From Acidobacteriota bacterium (GTDB lineage Bacteria > Acidobacteriota > Terriglobia > Bryobacterales > Bryobacteraceae), in assembly GCA_023380575.1 (NCBI GenBank), contig JAMCRM010000236.1, positions 420-10,070 of the forward strand: a DNA stretch of 9,651 nt, read 5' to 3'. This document shows, one piece after another, positions 8,897 through 9,651 of the stretch. Numbering within the stretch: the first letter of the stretch is position 1; each line of letters starts with the position of its first letter. Made by a program: the position numbers and the translations under genes. A model generated the notes under the pieces. That model worked only from the letters and a program-made list of their open reading frames with translations. It had not been told where the DNA came from and searched no databases.

Positions 8897-9283
8897 TTAT
8901 TCGATCTTGAGGAATTCGAGTTTGCGCTCCTTGCCGCCTGTGGGCAGCACGTAGAGCGTGTCTTTATCCCGGAAGATCTTCAGGTCGTCACCCTCTTTCA
9001 CATCGGCCAGCGGCTTCTTCTCCACCTGGCCGGAATAGGTTTTGCCGGAGCTCTTGAAGTAATAAGTCCAGATCTTGCGGTGGTGTTTTTCGACGCCATC
9101 CGGCACCATGGCTCCCGATCCGCCGATGGCCGCACTGCTTCGATAACGCGTGGTCTCGTACTCCTCTTCCGACTGCTGGATTTTCACTACGTGGCCGTCC
9201 TGCCAGGGACGTTGTTTCGCGGCCTGCAGTCCGGCACAGAAGACCATCATGGAAAAAGCGGCTGCTAAAGTGAACGTGCGCAT
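8897..9283 (-). CDS. Small secreted protein of unknown function (paralogue A)
   Basis: A 128-residue protein that I do not recognise as a named family. Residues 1-21 form a signal peptide (MRTF, then a hydrophobic core, ending GLQA before AKQ). No good lipobox surrounds Cys16, so a soluble periplasmic or exported protein is likely. The mature part is rich in beta-strand-like, charged stretches. It includes PDGVEKHHRKIWTYYFKS, YSGQVEKKPL, EGDDLKIF, DTLYVLP and GKERKLEFLKI. The ATG at 9283 is well supported by a perfect AGGAGG 7 nt upstream. The next minus-strand gene upstream is a close paralogue; over about 82 aligned C-terminal residues I count roughly 50 identities with no gaps. The pair is probably an operon, with this copy distal. 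It converges on lpxC. Confidence 0.85.
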   Translation of the reverse strand: MRTFTLAAAFSMMVFCAGLQAAKQRPWQDGHVVKIQQSEEEYETTRYRSSAAIGGSGAMVPDGVEKHHRKIWTYYFKSSGKTYSGQVEKKPLADVKEGDDLKIFRDKDTLYVLPTGGKERKLEFLKIE

Positions 9284-9290
9284 TCAGGAT

Positions 9291-9296
9291 CCTCCT
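9291..9296 (-). promoter_or_regulatory. Perfect Shine-Dalgarno AGGAGG of the secreted protein at 8897-9283
   Basis: On the minus strand AGGAGG lies 7 nt before the ATG at 9283. It is the only textbook-strength ribosome-binding site in the window and fixes that start. An 8-bp palindrome, AGGATCCT (9286-9293), overlaps its 3' half. Confidence 0.85.
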
Positions 9297-9310
9297 GTCT
9301 GAAGCCAGAC
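9297..9310 (-). repeat. Small perfect inverted repeat directly upstream of the AGGAGG site
   Basis: On the minus strand GTCTG-GCTT-CAGAC forms a 5-bp perfect stem with a 4-nt loop. Its 3' arm abuts the AGGAGG without any spacer. In the mRNA this hairpin would sit immediately 5' of the ribosome-binding site, in the 78-nt gap between the two paralogous genes. It has no U-tract and is not a terminator. A role in translation or mRNA processing is only a suggestion. Confidence 0.5.
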
Positions 9311-9361
9311 GCACGCGCCTACTCATGGGTTTCCGGGTTGCACGAATTTTTTCCTGCTCTG

Positions 9362-9651
9362 TTACGGCCGCTCCCCCTTGGGATTTTGAAGCGGCGTGGT
9401 GATTCTCAAGAAGTCGAGTTTGCGTTCCTTGCCGTCCGCGGGCAACACATAGAGAATGTCTTTGCGCTGGAAGATCTTCACCTGGTCGCCTTCCTCAATA
9501 CCGGGCAAAGCTTTCTTTTCCACATTGCCGGAATAGACCTTATCAGCGCTCTTGAAGTAATAGTTCCAGAGGGTTCGGTGGTGCTTCTCAAATCCATCCG
9601 GTGTCAGGGTGCCGCTGACGCCGATAGGCTGGTCGCTTCGCCACTTTACGA
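9362..9651 (-). CDS. Small protein of unknown function (paralogue B), N-terminus outside window
   Basis: Reading the minus strand from the window edge, a frame of 95 codons runs to the TAA at 9362-9364. Its start, and any signal peptide, lie beyond base 9651. The translation includes PDGFEKHHRTLWNYYFKS, YSGNVEKKAL, EEGDQVKIF, ILYVLP and GKERKLDFLRI, clearly homologous to the gene at 8897-9283 (about 62% identity by hand alignment of 82 residues). It ends with an extra basic, Pro-containing tail (TTPLQNPKGERPR) absent from the other copy. It lies 78 nt upstream of paralogue A on the same strand, as expected for a tandem duplication in one transcript. The function is unknown, and export is inferred only from the paralogue. 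Confidence 0.8.
   Translation of the reverse strand, partial: VKWRSDQPIGVSGTLTPDGFEKHHRTLWNYYFKSADKVYSGNVEKKALPGIEEGDQVKIFQRKDILYVLPADGKERKLDFLRITTPLQNPKGERP

Noticed and set aside
9284..9361. A riboswitch in the spacer before the secreted protein gene
   Set aside because: The only structure seen is a 5-bp hairpin; no consensus of a known riboswitch class could be matched by eye.

Overview
The window reads as a piece of a GC-rich Gram-negative bacterial chromosome. LpxC (lipid A synthesis) shows that the cell makes an outer membrane. A PEP-CTERM sorting tail, frequent GTG/TTG starts, small secreted proteins in tandem and a stand-alone IPT/NHL protein fit an Acidobacteriota of the Solibacter/Bryobacter kind. 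That assignment is inferred from gene style, not from a marker gene. Most of the window is housekeeping DNA. I see no phage, IS element, CRISPR array, tRNA or rRNA.

Positions 1-4971, plus strand: the 3' end of a metallo-beta-lactamase-fold gene, then a tightly packed run rimO - yacG - pgpA - IPT/NHL beta-propeller - cinA. After rimO the junctions are a 4-nt ATGA overlap, an 11-nt overlap, a 2-nt gap and a 3-nt gap, so this is almost certainly one translationally coupled operon. It joins ribosomal protein S12 methylthiolation, a zinc-finger gyrase regulator, phosphatidylglycerol synthesis and NMN/nucleotide salvage. The fourth gene, the beta-propeller, is of unknown function. A perfect three-copy CCCCCGT repeat, G-quadruplex-capable on the minus strand, lies at the rimO/yacG junction.

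Positions 4972-7856, minus strand: a PEP-CTERM C-terminal fragment without a signal peptide, probably a gene remnant, lies directly behind the 3' end of polA. PolA keeps intact 5'-nuclease and polymerase motifs, but its 3'-5' exonuclease domain has lost the catalytic carboxylates. A 141-bp divergent spacer separates polA from lpxC.

Positions 7998-8888, plus strand: lpxC, complete with its zinc ligands. Positions 8897-9651, minus strand: two tandem paralogous small proteins, convergent with lpxC. The complete copy has a signal peptide, and the other runs off the window edge. The complete copy has a perfect AGGAGG ribosome-binding site immediately preceded by a small hairpin.

The most unusual points are the G-rich heptamer repeat at a coupled stop/start, the uncharacterised IPT/NHL protein inside a housekeeping operon, the uncharacterised paralogous pair, and the PEP-CTERM remnant. 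I found no convincing complete new defence or mobile system.
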